Origin: JBBDMX01 sp038241095
Lineage (GTDB): Bacteria; Planctomycetota; Phycisphaerae; Phycisphaerales; Phycisphaeraceae
Direction of reading: 5' to 3'
Assembly: GCA_038241095.1 (NCBI GenBank)
Contig: JBBRGB010000063.1
Span: 1 to 15,073, forward strand
Length of the DNA stretch: 15,073 nt
Position 1 is the first letter of the stretch; each line of letters starts with the position of its first letter. A program made the position numbers and the translations under genes. Below the pieces are notes generated by a model. It made no database searches. It saw only the letters and a program-made list of their open reading frames with translations, and had not been told where the DNA came from. Below are positions 1 to 6,168 of the stretch, piece by piece.

Positions 1-237
1 CTTGAGATCGATGAAATCGAGAAGGCTCTTGCCGTCCTTGTCGATGAGCCGTTCGCGGCGCACGGCCACGGTGATGACCTGTGCCCCCGAAGCGTCCAAG
101 GCCAACTTCATGGTGGGATAATCGCGGTACTTGCCCGTGCCCACGATGAGGCGGGAATCCAGAGCGCGGCCGGCGACGACGAGGGGATGATCGACGGGAG
201 TTTGCGGAGTCGGGGGGGCGTTATTGCTGGTACTCAT
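1..237 (-). CDS. thiG: Thiazole synthase ThiG, N-terminal part (runs off the window)
   Basis: ThiG condenses deoxyxylulose 5-phosphate, dehydroglycine and sulfur carried on ThiS-thiocarboxylate to make the thiazole phosphate half of thiamin in the cytoplasm. The 79 visible residues include the family's N-terminal signature: residues 28-36 read SRLIVGTGK, followed by a YRDYPTMKLALDASGA stretch and then VITVAVRR. The catalytic lysine lies further downstream and is outside the window. The ATG at 237 follows a proline-rich leader of about 18 residues before the TIM-barrel fold starts; no clear Shine-Dalgarno precedes it. It is the third gene of a minus-strand thiS-ORF-thiG run, 40 bases after the preceding stop, so co-transcription is likely. 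The family call is firm; the exact start is less so. Confidence 0.93.
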   Translation of the reverse strand, partial: MSTSNNAPPTPQTPVDHPLVVAGRALDSRLIVGTGKYRDYPTMKLALDASGAQVITVAVRRERLIDKDGKSLLDFIDLK

Positions 238-277
238 GCGGGCATTCTACGAAATGCGCAGCGGGCCGCAGCGAGCG

Positions 278-529
278 TCAGACGGCCTTGCGTTGCGGAA
301 GTGACTGCCCCGTGCCGATCTTCGTGGACATTGCGGCGAGGAGCTTGATGGAGAGATTCTCAACGGGTTCCACGCCGGCTTCGATCACCTGTTTGGCGAT
401 GAAACCCACGATGAGTTGACGGGACGTGGTTTCCTTGAGGTCGCCGTTCTTAACCAGTTTGGCCACCGCTTTGTCAATGGCTTTCCAGAGCGGGGTGTCT
501 TGGCTGTCTTGATAGGGGTTGGGGGTCAT
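278..529 (-). CDS. Unrecognised 83-residue protein between thiS and thiG
   Basis: I do not recognise this family. The protein begins MTPNPYQDSQDTPLWKAID and is predicted to be small, soluble and mostly helical: an amphipathic stretch (LWKAIDKAVAKLVKNGDL, residues about 14-31) followed by a second helix region around RQLIVGFIAKQVIEAG. There is no signal peptide, membrane segment or cysteine. The frame stays open upstream, but that part only shadows thiS. The ATG at 529 is preferred because a GGAGAG lies 8 bases upstream, in the 25-base gap after the thiS stop. Its position between the sulfur carrier and thiazole synthase genes, in the same strand and spacing, suggests translation as part of the thi operon. 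Whether it helps sulfur transfer or only rides along cannot be told. Confidence 0.7.
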   Translation of the reverse strand: MTPNPYQDSQDTPLWKAIDKAVAKLVKNGDLKETTSRQLIVGFIAKQVIEAGVEPVENLSIKLLAAMSTKIGTGQSLPQRKAV

Positions 530-554
530 GGGCGGGTCTCTCCACTCAACCATT

Positions 555-791
555 TTACCCTCCGCCGACCAAGGTGACGATCTCCAGTGTGTCGCCTTCC
601 CCCAAGCATTGCGTCTGATGCTCGCGCCGCGGCACAACTTGGCGGTTGCGTTCCACGGCCACGGCCCGGCCTTTCAAGCCCATATCGTCAATGAGTTCCC
701 GCACGGTCATCGACGACCCCACCTGGCGGGCTTCGCCGTTGACGGTGATGGTGAGCATGGCGGCGTCCGAAGGCTGGGAAGAGACGGGCAT
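555..791 (-). CDS. thiS: Sulfur carrier protein ThiS
   Basis: ThiS is a ubiquitin-like protein whose C-terminal glycine is adenylated and converted to a thiocarboxylate that gives sulfur to ThiG. The 78-residue product has the expected order: a beta strand MLTITVNGEARQV (residues 12-24), a TVRELIDDMGL helix, an AVAVERNRQVV strand, a GDTLEIVTLV strand, and a terminal GGG at 76-78. The diglycine tail is the functional hallmark. The ATG at 791 has an AGGAG seven bases upstream. Most ThiS proteins start near Met12 (position 758), so the first 11 residues are an extension or the start is internal, but the ribosome-binding site favours 791. It heads the thi run and is divergent from the methyltransferase gene. 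Confidence 0.93.
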   Translation of the reverse strand: MPVSSQPSDAAMLTITVNGEARQVGSSMTVRELIDDMGLKGRAVAVERNRQVVPRREHQTQCLGEGDTLEIVTLVGGG

Positions 792-879
792 GGGGAAACT
801 CCTATTGCCAGAGTGGGCGGAATCCGCAAGAAAAAAATAATTATCCGGCCCGTGGCGGGCACTGGCTGGTTATCATAGG
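792..879. promoter_or_regulatory. Divergent intergenic region between thiS and the methyltransferase
   Basis: This 88-base gap must hold the start signals for both directions unless they lie inside the genes. On the minus strand GATAAT at 840-845 is a five-of-six match to a -10 box for thiS, but no convincing -35 lies 16-18 bases upstream. On the plus strand TTGCCA at 805-810 could be a -35, with only a poor -10 (AAGAAA, 828-833). An A-rich run at 828-840 sits in the middle. No TPP riboswitch (CTGAGA-type thi box) is visible. Confidence 0.3.
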
Positions 880-1638
880 ATGAACACGACTGTCCAAGAA
901 GTTATGGAAGCGGGGTTCGCCATGCGCATGAAAGAATCCGTCACCAAAGGCACCTACGACTTCTGGGCTTGGTTCTACGATTACACCTTCGGCGCTCTGG
1001 TCAAGCAGCGGCAGGTTCGCGCCATCGCCCAGCTTCCCCTCCAGCCCGGCGACCGCGTGCTGGACCTCGGCGTGGGCACCGGCATGTTGCTGCCCCACTA
1101 CCCCAAGGACGTGCAGATCATCGGCCTGGACCTGAGCTTTGGCATGCTCAAAAAAGGCATGGGCAAAAAGCGCGAGGAAAAACTGGATCACTGCCATCTC
1201 GTGCAGGCCGACGCCATGCTCCCGCCTTTTGCCGACGCTTCGTTTGACCACATCATCATCACCCACGTCATCAGCGTGGTGAGCGATCCCGACAAACTCC
1301 TGGCCTGGGCCTTGCGACTGCTCAAGCCGGGCGGGCGCATCGTCATCCTCAACCACTTCCAAAGCGACATCGGCGTCGTCGCCATGTTCGAGCGCGTGCT
1401 CAACCCCATCTTCGTGAAGATCGGCTGGCGCAGCGATCTGGCCTTGGAAGATGTGCTGCGAAACAGCGAGGCCTCGGTCGAATACAGCTTCAAAATGGGT
1501 GTGGTTGACCTCTGGCGGATCGTCGTGCTCTCCCACCGCCAGCCCGGCACCACCAGTTCCTTCCCCGCCGCCACCAGCGCCAAAGCCACCGGCAAACTGG
1601 CCATGACCCGTCACCGCATGGTGATGCAAGGGCAATAA
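880..1638 (+). CDS. Class I SAM-dependent methyltransferase, PmtA-like (possible phospholipid N-methyltransferase)
   Basis: The 252-residue product has the Rossmann-fold methyltransferase motifs: motif I VLDLGVGTGMLLP (residues 60-72), the acidic end of strand 2 in IGLDLSFGML (81-90), QADAMLPPF (109-117) as the motif after strand 3, FDHIIITHVISVV for strand 4, and LKPGGRIVILNHF (148-160) for strand 5. The GVGTG loop, the NHF and the later VKIGWRSDLALE (179-190) resemble the Rhodobacter-type phosphatidylethanolamine N-methyltransferase PmtA, which makes phosphatidylcholine at the membrane. That substrate is inferred from similarity only; an ubiquinone/menaquinone-type enzyme is possible. The start is uncertain: the ATG at 880 has only a weak AGG before it, while in-frame Met15 (922) and Met17 (928) follow a GGAAGCGGGG stretch. 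The C-terminal tail (from about residue 222) is rich in Ser, Thr and Ala. Confidence 0.85.
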   Translation: MNTTVQEVMEAGFAMRMKESVTKGTYDFWAWFYDYTFGALVKQRQVRAIAQLPLQPGDRVLDLGVGTGMLLPHYPKDVQIIGLDLSFGMLKKGMGKKREEKLDHCHLVQADAMLPPFADASFDHIIITHVISVVSDPDKLLAWALRLLKPGGRIVILNHFQSDIGVVAMFERVLNPIFVKIGWRSDLALEDVLRNSEASVEYSFKMGVVDLWRIVVLSHRQPGTTSSFPAATSAKATGKLAMTRHRMVMQGQ

Positions 1639-1648
1639 AAGAATAGCG

Positions 1649-1664
1649 TGATCTCCCGAGATCA
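1649..1664. repeat. Short inverted repeat between convergent genes
   Basis: TGATCTC at 1649-1655 and GAGATCA at 1658-1664 are perfect inverted copies separated by two bases, 10 bases after the methyltransferase stop and before the 3' end of the convergent membrane-protein gene. With a two-base loop and no T-run it is not a good intrinsic terminator. It could be a palindromic protein site or simple chance. The rest of the 1639-1740 gap shows nothing recognisable. Confidence 0.3.
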
Positions 1665-1740
1665 ACGGCGACTTCGTCAATTCATACTTATAAACACGGT
1701 CTTTCCCCTTGTGCGGTTGTCGGGTGCTGTTGAGACAAGA

Positions 1741-2547
1741 TCAGCCCCGGACCAAGGCATGCAACCCGTAAGCGACAGGCGCCAGCGCCAATAGACTGAT
1801 GGCCCCCAGTAATAGCCAGAAATGGAGTGGATCTCGAACGCGATTAACTTGGCGGCGGGCAATTCCCGAATAGAAGGTTCCGACGTAAACGGTATGAATC
1901 AGGCCGATCTCGAAGACCAATCCCAGGCAAATGATGGCGGTGGATACGAGTTGGACGTAAAGCGGTGGTGGGCTGGCGTCATCGGGCCAAGGATTGGCGG
2001 TCGCCAACAAAGCGGCCGCAATAAAACCACCCAGTGTGCCCGCCAGAAAGAGAACACACAACATCAGCAACCATCGCGGTGATGCAGGGCGTCGGTGGGT
2101 GGTCACATCGCCGGAGACTTTTTTATCGCTTGGCGGAGGGTCGGTTTGATCATTTCCGGTCCCGATCCAGCGCAGGCTGCCGACACCGAAGCCGAGGAAC
2201 CAAGGCAGAATGGTGAAGCGACTCATATCCTTGAGCCATTCCATGTTAAACCAATGAAAAACCTCCAGGCCTGTGAAGCCGGAGAAATGAGAAATAATCA
2301 GCAAGGAGATTGCCTCGATGCTCAAGGCGGTGAGCATGAAGTCCAGGAAGTCCCATCCCAACCGCCAACGAAGTCCGGTCGCCAAAAAGAAAGTCAGCAC
2401 TGCAAAGTTGGTGGCGACGGGGCGCAAGTCGCGCCCCACGCCTTCCCATAATGGTGGAAGAATGATGGCCATGCCCGCGCATGGCAATAGCGCTAAAGTT
2501 GAAATGGCCAATCTCCCCAAGCGACGAATGGAACCCATGTGAAGCAT
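1741..2547 (-). CDS. Unrecognised multi-spanning integral membrane protein
   Basis: I do not recognise the family. With the ATG at 2547 the product has 268 residues and about seven hydrophobic segments, near residues 13-34, 45-60, 66-87, 112-128, 159-183, 196-224 and 241-263. A hydrophilic loop of about 28 residues (130-157, rich in Asp, Pro and Lys) separates the first four from the last three, so it may be two halves. The positively charged N-terminus (SIRRLGRL) suggests a cytoplasmic start. A GTG at 2580 would extend it by 11 residues, but a promoter at 2583-2612 would start transcription near 2576, downstream of that GTG, which favours 2547, with a GAG nine bases upstream. It is single, with convergent and same-strand neighbours at gaps of over 100 bases, so is probably its own unit. 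Confidence 0.75.
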   Translation of the reverse strand: MLHMGSIRRLGRLAISTLALLPCAGMAIILPPLWEGVGRDLRPVATNFAVLTFFLATGLRWRLGWDFLDFMLTALSIEAISLLIISHFSGFTGLEVFHWFNMEWLKDMSRFTILPWFLGFGVGSLRWIGTGNDQTDPPPSDKKVSGDVTTHRRPASPRWLLMLCVLFLAGTLGGFIAAALLATANPWPDDASPPPLYVQLVSTAIICLGLVFEIGLIHTVYVGTFYSGIARRQVNRVRDPLHFWLLLGAISLLALAPVAYGLHALVRG

Positions 2548-2582
2548 GGTGATTCTCGAAATATCCGGCCTTCCCGCCACTC

Positions 2583-2612
2583 AGTAAATCACTGGACCCC
2601 CCGGCATGTCAA
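2583..2612 (-). promoter_or_regulatory. Sigma70-like promoter for the membrane protein gene
   Basis: On the minus strand a perfect TTGACA (2612-2607) is followed after 18 bases by TTTACT (2588-2583), four of six matches to TATAAT. Transcription would start near 2576, giving a leader of about 29 bases before the ATG at 2547. This is a motif match only. Confidence 0.5.
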
Positions 2613-2668
2613 ACGTAAGCGCGCGGCGGAACCGGCCTACACGCAATCACGCACATGCCTCATCATTC

Positions 2669-2684
2669 GGGGGCTTGCGCCCCT
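2669..2684. repeat. GC-rich hairpin downstream of the oxidoreductase gene
   Basis: GGGGC (2670-2674) and GCCCC (2679-2683) form a five-bp stem with a four-base TTGC loop, extendable by a G-T pair at 2669/2684. It lies about 40 bases past the stop of the Gfo/Idh/MocA gene on the minus strand. There is no following T-run, so it is at best an atypical terminator or a 3'-end stabilising hairpin. It may also be an interspersed palindrome; only one copy is present here. Confidence 0.4.
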
Positions 2685-2723
2685 CGGCTCTGATTCGTGA
2701 CATTCCACCGTGCCCCCCGCGCT

Positions 2724-3893
2724 TTACTTGAACGACGCGGCCATGTCCGCCTTGGCTTCTTTCACCGCGGCCTTCTTGAAGGTGCTGTTTTTGACCAGGC
2801 CCTTGAGGAAAGTGTCGTAACCCTCGCGGTCCATGGGCAGGTCCACGGCCTTGCCGGTGATGCCGGACTGGATCATGGCGTTGGCCATTTCCACGCTGTG
2901 GATGCCTTCGGTGGCCGGGGCGATGAGGGGTTCGCCGTCGAGGATCGCCGCCACGAAGTTCTCGGTGATGGTCTGGTGCGCCCCAGCGCCGGCCCGAGCA
3001 CCGACTTCGATCATCAGTTTGTCGCGGGTAACGCCGGGGAAGGATTGCGGGGTGGTTTCAAGAATGTGCTTGACGGACTCGCTGGTGCGGTGGAACTCCA
3101 CGGTTCTGCCGCTCTCGATGATGATCTTGCCACGGTCGCCGGTGATTTCCAAGCGGTTGGTACCGGGGGCCTCGCCGGTGGTGGTGATGAAGACGCCCGT
3201 GGCGCCGTTGGGATATTCGAGGTAGGCCGTCACATCGTCTTCGACTTCGATGTGGTGGTACTTGCCCAGGGTCATGAAGGCTTGGATTTTCGACGGTTTG
3301 CCGCAGAGCCACTGGAAGAGGTCGAGGTTGTGGGGGCACTGGTTGAGCAGCACGCCGCCGCCCTCACCGCCCCAGGTGGCACGCCAGCCGCCGGAGTCGT
3401 AGTAACGCTGGCTGCGGAACCAGTCGGTGACGATCCAGTTGGTGCGGCGAATCTCGCCCAGCTCGCCCGCGGCGATCATCTCCTTGGCCCGCTGATACGA
3501 CGGGGTGGTGCGCTGCTGGAACATGGCGGAGAAGATCACCTTGTCCTTGACCTTCTCATGGGCGGCATTGGTCTCAGCCGCGGCCTTGGCGGTCACGGCC
3601 ACGGGCTTTTCGCTCATGACGTGGATGCCACGCTTGAAGGCTTCCTGGGCGAAAACGGGGTGGAAGTAGTGCGGCGTGGCGATGAGCACGGCATCGACCA
3701 AGCCCGAATCCAGCAGTTCCTCGCCGGTGTTGAAGGGCTTGATTTCGGGGTGCTTGTCGGTGACGTGGGTGAGCTTGGCCGGCTCGATGTCGGCGATGGC
3801 GGTGAGCTTGAGCCGGTTGACTTTGGGGAAGTAGCCGACGTGGTTGTTGCCCATGCCGCCGACGCCGATGATGCCGATGCGAACTTCTTTCAT
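2724..3893 (-). CDS. Gfo/Idh/MocA family NAD(P)-dependent oxidoreductase
   Basis: These enzymes oxidise or reduce sugar or inositol hydroxyls with NAD(P) in the cytoplasm. The 389-residue product starts with strand 1 and the dinucleotide-binding loop (RIGIIGVGGMG, residues 5-15). It continues with IATPHYFHP (71-79), SEKPVAVTA (94-102) with the family's Glu-Lys-Pro motif, and GGGVLLNQCPHNLDLFQWL (178-196). His188 there occupies the usual catalytic histidine position and Asp191 the conserved acid. The C-terminal half looks like the family's beta-sheet domain. Length is normal. The ATG at 3893 directly precedes the Rossmann strand; the frame is open far upstream, but that part is antisense to the beta-helix gene and not convincing. 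There is no clear Shine-Dalgarno. The gene is divergent from the secreted lyase-like gene, suggesting a linked sugar pathway. The substrate is unknown. Confidence 0.93.
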   Translation of the reverse strand: MKEVRIGIIGVGGMGNNHVGYFPKVNRLKLTAIADIEPAKLTHVTDKHPEIKPFNTGEELLDSGLVDAVLIATPHYFHPVFAQEAFKRGIHVMSEKPVAVTAKAAAETNAAHEKVKDKVIFSAMFQQRTTPSYQRAKEMIAAGELGEIRRTNWIVTDWFRSQRYYDSGGWRATWGGEGGGVLLNQCPHNLDLFQWLCGKPSKIQAFMTLGKYHHIEVEDDVTAYLEYPNGATGVFITTTGEAPGTNRLEITGDRGKIIIESGRTVEFHRTSESVKHILETTPQSFPGVTRDKLMIEVGARAGAGAHQTITENFVAAILDGEPLIAPATEGIHSVEMANAMIQSGITGKAVDLPMDREGYDTFLKGLVKNSTFKKAAVKEAKADMAASFK

Positions 3894-3942
3894 GGTGGTC
3901 AAAGCCTGAAACTGGGGGATGGAGGGAGGAACGAAGCCACGC

Positions 3943-3971
3943 ATGATATGGTTTTTTCGACTTTCACACAA
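3943..3971 (-). promoter_or_regulatory. Candidate promoter for the Gfo/Idh/MocA gene
   Basis: On the minus strand TTGTGT (3971-3966) and TATCAT (3948-3943, five of six matches to TATAAT) are 17 bases apart. Transcription would start near 3936, about 43 bases before the ATG at 3893. The -35 is only a half match, so this is tentative. Confidence 0.4.
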
Positions 3972-4015
3972 AAAGGGTGCGTGGGGATTTATGTGTGTTT
4001 TCGTGGGAGGGGATT

Positions 4016-4036
4016 CCCACCCGCGGAGCGGGTGGG
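4016..4036 (+). repeat. REP-like palindrome, copy 1
   Basis: CCCACCCGC (4016-4024) and GCGGGTGGG (4028-4036) make a perfect nine-bp stem with a three-base GGA loop, immediately followed by CTTTCAGGGG. A second copy with the same layout lies at 6081-6102 on the other strand. It sits between divergent genes, just upstream of the lyase promoter, so it is not a terminator for either. Confidence 0.65.
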
Positions 4037-4053
4037 CTTTCAGGGGATGCGAG

Positions 4054-4082
4054 TTGCCGCGATGGGAAGTTACCGCTAAAAT
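4054..4082 (+). promoter_or_regulatory. Candidate promoter for the beta-helix (pectate-lyase-like) gene
   Basis: TTGCCG (4054-4059) and TAAAAT (4077-4082) are exactly 17 bases apart. Transcription would start near 4089, giving a leader of about 20 bases that just contains the GGAG ribosome-binding site (4100-4103). The -10 is identical to that of the proposed nuoJ promoter. Confidence 0.5.
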
Positions 4083-4109
4083 CGATGCGTCCACAAACCG
4101 GAGTCTCCC

Positions 4110-5987
4110 ATGCACAATCCATTCACGCTGATCGTCGCTCTTGCCTTGGCACTGTTGGCGCTGCCCGCCGGGGCCGAGAACATCGTTTATCCCGATGACG
4201 CCGGGGTCGTCAACATCAAGACGCAGTACGGGGCCAAGGGCGACGGCGTGACCGATGACACCGCCGCGATCCAGAAGGCCGTGGACGAAAAACGCGGTAC
4301 GGGCAGCATCCTTTACTTTCCCAACGGCACGTACATGGTGACCGATGGCGTGGGCATCTTCGGCGGCAAGCCGCACTCCCGCGACCGCTTTTTGACCTAC
4401 CAGGGCCAGAGCGAAGCCGGCGCCGTCATTCGCTTGAAAGACAAATCGCCAGCCTTCCAAGACCCCGCCAAGTCCAAGATCGTCCTCTCCGTGTACGAAG
4501 GCCAGGGCACCGGCGACGTGATGCAGAGCTACGTCAACAACCTCACCGTGGACGTGGGCAAGGGCAACCCCGGCGCGGTGGGCTTGCGTTACCTGTCGAA
4601 CAACGTCGGTGCCATGCGCAACGTCACCATCCGCAGCAGCGATCCCAACGGTGCTGGCGTGCTGGGCTTGGACTTGCGCCAAGGCCAGCAGGGGCCGTCG
4701 CTCATCACCCACGTCACGGTCATCGGTTTCGACACCGGCGTGCAGACGGCTGACACCTTCTCGCTGGTCTTCGAGCATCTCACGCTCAAGGGCCAGAGGA
4801 AACTCGGCTTCCTCAACCCCTACGGCCGGGTGACCATCCGCGGCTTGAAGAGCGTCAACAGCGTCCCGGTGGTGCAGAACAACAAAGACTCCAACATGAC
4901 GCTCATCGAGGGCGACTTCACCGGCGGCGACCGCGCCAACACCGCCATCACCAGTGGCGGGCACATGATGTTCCTGCGCGACATCAAACAACAAGGCTAC
5001 GGCCACCTCCTCAAGGACTCCAAGGGCAAATTCGTGGATGGCGCTACACTCGACGAGTGGCACGAGGGCCAGGCCGTGTCGCTTTTCGGCGCTCCGCTTA
5101 AGAGCCTGCGCCTGCCCATCAAGGAAACGCCCGAAGTCGTCTGGGATGCCGATGTCTCCAAGTGGCAGCGGGTGGACAACTCACAGGATGATGACACCGA
5201 GAACGTGCAAAAGGCTTTCGATGATGCGGCCAAGGCGGGTAAGACCACCGTCTATTTCCCCAAGGATCGTGAAGGCTCCTATCACATCCACGGCCCGATC
5301 CGTGTACATGGCAGCGTCAACCGCATCGAAGGCATGGCCAACATGATCGATGTCCGCGATCCCGAAGGCACCATCAAAGAGAGCGCCCTGTTCACCTTTG
5401 AAGACCTCACCAGCCCGGCCATCGTGGTGGAACGGGTCTTCATCATGGGCGGTTGGAAAGGCCCGCTGATTGACACCTTCGCCAACAAGTCCAAGGCCGC
5501 GGTGGTCATTCGCAACATGGGCATCGCCGGCAGCGTCAAGGCGGTCAACGCCAGCGGCGAGTGGTTCATCGACGACGTTTCACCCGGTCGGCCCGCGACG
5601 CTCAAGGTGGGCAAGGGCGAAAAAGTCTGGTGTCGGCAGTTCAACCCCGAGTCATTCAAGGCCGACATGATCGACGTGGACGGCGGGCAGTTGTGGATTC
5701 TGGGCTTCAAGACCGAAGGCCGGGCCACGCACCTCGTGGCACGCAACGGCGCGAAAGTCGAAATCCTCGGCGGCGTGGCCTACCAGTCATGGGGCAACCA
5801 ACCACTCAACCCGCCCATGTTCAAAATCAGCGACTCCGATGTCTCAATCACCATCGGCTTCTATCACTACAAAGACCCCTTCGAGACCATCGTCGAAGAA
5901 ACCATCGGCGAAAACACCCGCACCCTCAAACGAACCGAACTCCCCCAATATTACTTGCCCATCTACCGCTCCGGTCGTGGGGGATGA
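4110..5987 (+). CDS. Secreted right-handed beta-helix protein, pectate-lyase-3-like
   Basis: The 625-residue product has a signal peptide: a hydrophobic core (TLIVALALALLALPA) with likely cleavage after Ala22 (AGA-EN), so it is exported. Residues 35-77 carry the N-terminal signature of the pectate lyase superfamily (Pectate_lyase_3) beta-helix: VNIKTQYGAKGDGVTDD, then TAAIQKAVDE and ILYFPNGTYMV. A second, weaker copy starts near residue 356: DDDTENVQKAF, then TTVYFPKDREGSYHIHGPI. The protein therefore looks like two tandem beta-helix modules, as in some polysaccharide lyases and glucanases. The regions between are rich in Asn, Val and Gly turns typical of such helices. Catalytic residues cannot be assigned, so lyase, hydrolase or a purely binding role are all possible. 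The ATG at 4110 has GGAG six bases upstream. It is divergent from the sugar oxidoreductase gene. Confidence 0.88.
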   Translation: MHNPFTLIVALALALLALPAGAENIVYPDDAGVVNIKTQYGAKGDGVTDDTAAIQKAVDEKRGTGSILYFPNGTYMVTDGVGIFGGKPHSRDRFLTYQGQSEAGAVIRLKDKSPAFQDPAKSKIVLSVYEGQGTGDVMQSYVNNLTVDVGKGNPGAVGLRYLSNNVGAMRNVTIRSSDPNGAGVLGLDLRQGQQGPSLITHVTVIGFDTGVQTADTFSLVFEHLTLKGQRKLGFLNPYGRVTIRGLKSVNSVPVVQNNKDSNMTLIEGDFTGGDRANTAITSGGHMMFLRDIKQQGYGHLLKDSKGKFVDGATLDEWHEGQAVSLFGAPLKSLRLPIKETPEVVWDADVSKWQRVDNSQDDDTENVQKAFDDAAKAGKTTVYFPKDREGSYHIHGPIRVHGSVNRIEGMANMIDVRDPEGTIKESALFTFEDLTSPAIVVERVFIMGGWKGPLIDTFANKSKAAVVIRNMGIAGSVKAVNASGEWFIDDVSPGRPATLKVGKGEKVWCRQFNPESFKADMIDVDGGQLWILGFKTEGRATHLVARNGAKVEILGGVAYQSWGNQPLNPPMFKISDSDVSITIGFYHYKDPFETIVEETIGENTRTLKRTELPQYYLPIYRSGRGG

Positions 5988-5989
5988 AT

Positions 5990-6049
5990 GGGTGACAAGG
6001 TGAGGGGTGAGGGGGTGACGGGGTGACAAGGTGAATGGATGAAAAGGTG
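5990..6049 (+). repeat. Degenerate short-period GGTGA repeat
   Basis: Directly after the beta-helix gene stop is a run of units of 7-9 bases built on GGTGA. GGGTGACAAGGTGA occurs exactly twice (5990-6003 and 6021-6034, 31 bases apart), with GGTGAGG, GGGTGACG, GGTGAAT and GGATGAAAA between or after. It is purine-rich on the plus strand and non-coding. It resembles the short tandem repeats found in the gaps further downstream but has a different unit. Confidence 0.7.
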
Positions 6050-6080
6050 TGGTGGTGATTCCCCACCCCCACCCCGAAAG

Positions 6081-6102
6081 CCCAGCCGCTCCCGCGGCTG
6101 GG
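6081..6102 (-). repeat. REP-like palindrome, copy 2 (opposite orientation)
   Basis: CCCAGCCGC (6081-6089) and GCGGCTGGG (6094-6102) form a perfect nine-bp stem with a four-base loop. Read on the minus strand it is CCCAGCCGC, GGGA, GCGGCTGGG, then CTTTCGGGG, matching copy 1 at 4016-4036 except for one compensated base pair and one extra loop base. It lies between the beta-helix gene and the gene at 6169. Confidence 0.65.
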
Positions 6103-6168
6103 AGTCTTTCCGTGCTATAAAACACACACCCCAACCACCACCCCACCCTCGCAAAAAGGACACGCCCC

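Noticed and set aside
792..879. TPP riboswitch before thiS
   Set aside because: The gap is only 88 bases and lacks the CTGAGA-type thi-box and the conserved second half.
841..1680. 279-residue minus-strand frame opposite the methyltransferase
   Set aside because: It mirrors a gene with full SAM-binding motifs and has shadow-frame composition.
2548..2580. GTG start for the membrane protein at 2580
   Set aside because: It is preceded directly by a stop codon and lies upstream of the transcription start expected from the promoter at 2583-2612.
2724..5063. Very long minus-strand frame extending 390 codons upstream of the Gfo/Idh/MocA gene
   Set aside because: The upstream part is antisense to the beta-helix gene, has repetitive Val/His/Asp-rich composition typical of a high-GC shadow frame, and the Rossmann strand begins exactly at Met 3893.
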